Origin: Acanthosepion pharaonis
Taxonomy: Eukaryota > Mollusca > Cephalopoda > Sepiida > Sepiidae
Direction: 5' to 3'
Assembly (NCBI GenBank): GCA_903632075.3
Contig: CAHIKZ030005404.1
Coordinates: forward strand, 1,068,001-1,132,000
DNA length: 64,000 nucleotides
The notes under the pieces are model-generated. The model was not told the DNA's origin. It searched no databases and saw only the letters and a program-made list of their open reading frames with translations. Shown here piece by piece: positions 62,559 to 64,000 of the stretch. Position numbers and translations under genes: made by a program. Position 1 is the first letter of the stretch. Each line of letters begins with the position of its first letter.

Positions 62559-62820
62559 CAGGGCACCCCAGAATTCAAATAGATTTATAAGTCAAAACTT
62601 TATTGAAAATTTTTAATATATGCTCTGTCTGTATCCTTGCAAATTTCAAATCTATCTTAGCATTACAAAACACATTTTGAAATATTTGAGGAGTTCTATC
62701 CTGCACTGCTAACTGAATGTGTTCTTTAAGATCAGCTAAACTATTGATTTTTTGGCAATAAACCTTTGTTTTTATGAAACCCCATGCAAAGAAATCCAGG
62801 GGCAGGGGTGGGGAGCAAAG
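62559..62820 (-). pseudogene. IS630-type transposase C-terminus with one terminal repeat
   Basis: The minus strand reads 'PLDFFAWGFIKTKVYCQKIN' (segment after the last catalytic aspartate), 'SLADLKEHIQLAVQDRTPQI' and 'FCNAKIDLKFARIQTE', then ends at the terminal repeat CAGGGCACCCCAGAATTCAA (plus strand, from 62559) preceded by TA. Everything 5' of about 62820 is missing. Confidence 0.78.
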
Positions 62821-63074
62821 ATTTGTTCTTGTGTATTCATTAGTAATATATTTCTGAAAGGGAATGAAAATAAAATTATAAAAATTATAAAATTATAAAC
62901 AAATTTAGATATTTATACACTTTTAACACATATTAAACATGAACAAAAATAAAAGTGAGTTTTTAAAAAAATTGTCTGATTTTGCTGAAATAGATAGTTA
63001 ATAAATACTCCCTGCATAATTCATAACTCATCTCATAGAATTCACATATATGTACAAATGACACAAACACACTG
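62821..63074. other. AT-rich spacer with short duplications
   Basis: 'aatttagatatttatacact' at about 62900 repeats 62138 ('aatttagaaatttatacact'), both followed by 'aacacatattaaaca'. Confidence 0.4.
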
Positions 63075-63185
63075 GAATTTTTTCTCTTTGATTTGAATTA
63101 AATTTAAATTTGAACATTGGAATGATTCTTATCGAAAATATAGGAGAAAGCCAGAAGATGGAGGTCTCATTGGCAAGATCAAAAT
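63075..63185 (+). repeat. Unknown repeat, copy 1 of a direct pair
   Basis: Matches 63370-63475: 'tctttgatttgaattaaatt', 'aggagaaagccagaagatgg', 'ggcaagatca'. Offset about 294 bp. Confidence 0.75.
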
Positions 63186-63369
63186 GAGACAACATGCATG
63201 TCATATTGAGCAAGAAATCACTAATCAGTGGGTAGTGCCTTACAATATATATTTGTTGCGACAATTCAACTGCCATATCATTGTTGAAATCTGCTCATCA
63301 ATTCATTCAATCAAGAATTGCATCAAACAGGTCAAATCAAGCTGTTTTAGCACTCCCTCACTGAAAATG

Positions 63370-63475
63370 TTTTCCCTTTGATTTAAATTAAATCTAAATT
63401 TGAACAAGGGAATAGCTCCTATCCAAAATATGAGGAGAAAGCCAGAAGATGGATATCACATAGGCAAGATCACTA
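63370..63475 (+). repeat. Unknown repeat, copy 2 of a direct pair
   Basis: See 63075-63185. About 85% agreement. Confidence 0.75.
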
Positions 63476-63479
63476 AATA

Positions 63480-64000
63480 ATATTAAAATGCATTATTTTT
63501 CTCCACAAATTATAACAAGGATTTAAAATCACTCATTATTTTCTTACAAAAATAATGTGACATGCAGCAAGGCATGGGAAATTTGGTTAGTTAATAAATA
63601 AAAAGAAAATAAATATATATAAACAGATAAGAAAATAAAAAATCCAACAACAATAACATTTACTCACTTTTGTTTATTAGGCATTAAATTACATCACTTA
63701 GCATCTCCCATAGTTTACCTTGAATTTCACAGTAAGCCTTATGAATATTTTTGAGTGTTCTTAAATAAAAAAAATTTGAAAACCTAATGATATTTTTACT
63801 TCTGTTTATTATATACTTGTTGGAAAATAAAATCCTTACATTAGCCTTGATAAAGTCTATCAGAGGATGAAATACATTGGTAAAGAAAAATTTTCCTTTC
63901 CTTACAGAAATGTCTACCTTGGGTCCTCCTACCCCAGGTCTTGTAAAGTGTGATTCTCAATGTAAAAAAAAAGCAAATGTTGAAAAGATAGCAAAGGTCA
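63480..64000. other. Unassigned window end
   Basis: AT-rich. TTGATAA (63847-63853) followed by GAAA at 63869 mimics the hammerhead-like layout, but the hairpin between them is poor. Confidence 0.3.

Overview
This 64 kb window is AT-rich animal DNA. I see no host protein-coding gene, tRNA gene or rRNA gene in it. Almost everything recognisable is a transposable element or its remains, separated by long (TA)n tracts. The mix (tRNA-derived and 5S-derived SINEs, RTE-like and jockey-like LINEs, several Penelope-like lineages, Ty3/gypsy elements, Tc1/mariner and IS630-type transposons, many foldback elements) suggests a lophotrochozoan, most likely a mollusc and quite possibly an octopus-like cephalopod. 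That assignment is inference. The window is probably intergenic or intronic.

Layout. 0-2.2 kb: Penelope-like endonuclease remnant (minus strand) and short repeats. 2.6-5.6 kb: decayed Ty3/gypsy element with paired LTRs. 5.6-10 kb: foldback elements, SINEs and LINE tails. 10-13.7 kb: SINE bodies and tails, a MITE, LINE 3' ends. 14.1-15.6 kb: long polypurine tract. 15.6-20.6 kb: 5S-derived SINE, foldback, tRNA SINEs, jockey-like LINE. 20.6-22.1 kb: no recognised repeat. 22.1-30.6 kb: Tc1/mariner fragments, RTE fragments (one in twin-priming arrangement), unknown duplicated repeats. 30.8-32.75 kb: a decayed Penelope-like element with reverse transcriptase and GIY-YIG domains. 34-36 kb: foldback and an IS630-type transposase pseudogene. 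36.8-38.7 kb: well-preserved LINE ORF2 fragment followed by another Penelope-like endonuclease. 38.9-39.3 kb: large compound microsatellite. 40-45.8 kb: SINEs, foldbacks, a 526-bp tandem repeat, LINE 3' ends. 46-50.7 kb: 5S-derived SINEs, a further Penelope-like endonuclease, LINE. 50.9-51.8 kb: eight-unit 109-bp array made from LINE coding sequence. 54.06-56.97 kb: young Ty3/gypsy element (minus strand) with an open gag, near-identical LTRs and a perfect target duplication. 57.4-59.1 kb: LINEs, one interrupted by a small DNA transposon. 59.64-61.29 kb: complete-length Tc1-like element with broken transposase. 62.5-64 kb: transposase fragment and short duplicated repeats.

The most interesting theme is a recurring RNA-like motif: a hammerhead-ribozyme core (CUGANGA, a short hairpin, then GAAA or GAAAC) inside several unrelated repeat families. 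The best example (8238-8286) has stem I, stem II, a two-pair stem III and a GUC cleavage triplet. Others lie in a tRNA SINE (20473-20515), in both arms of a foldback (9374-9417 and 9568-9613), and in each unit of a 526-bp tandem repeat (43093-44090). A related motif with two altered core bases recurs beside a Penelope-like endonuclease and in a family of (TA)n-bounded repeats. Hammerheads are already known from Penelope-like elements, retrozymes and some SINE-like repeats; their density and spread over different element classes here is what merits checking. All structures were found by eye and none has been folded computationally.
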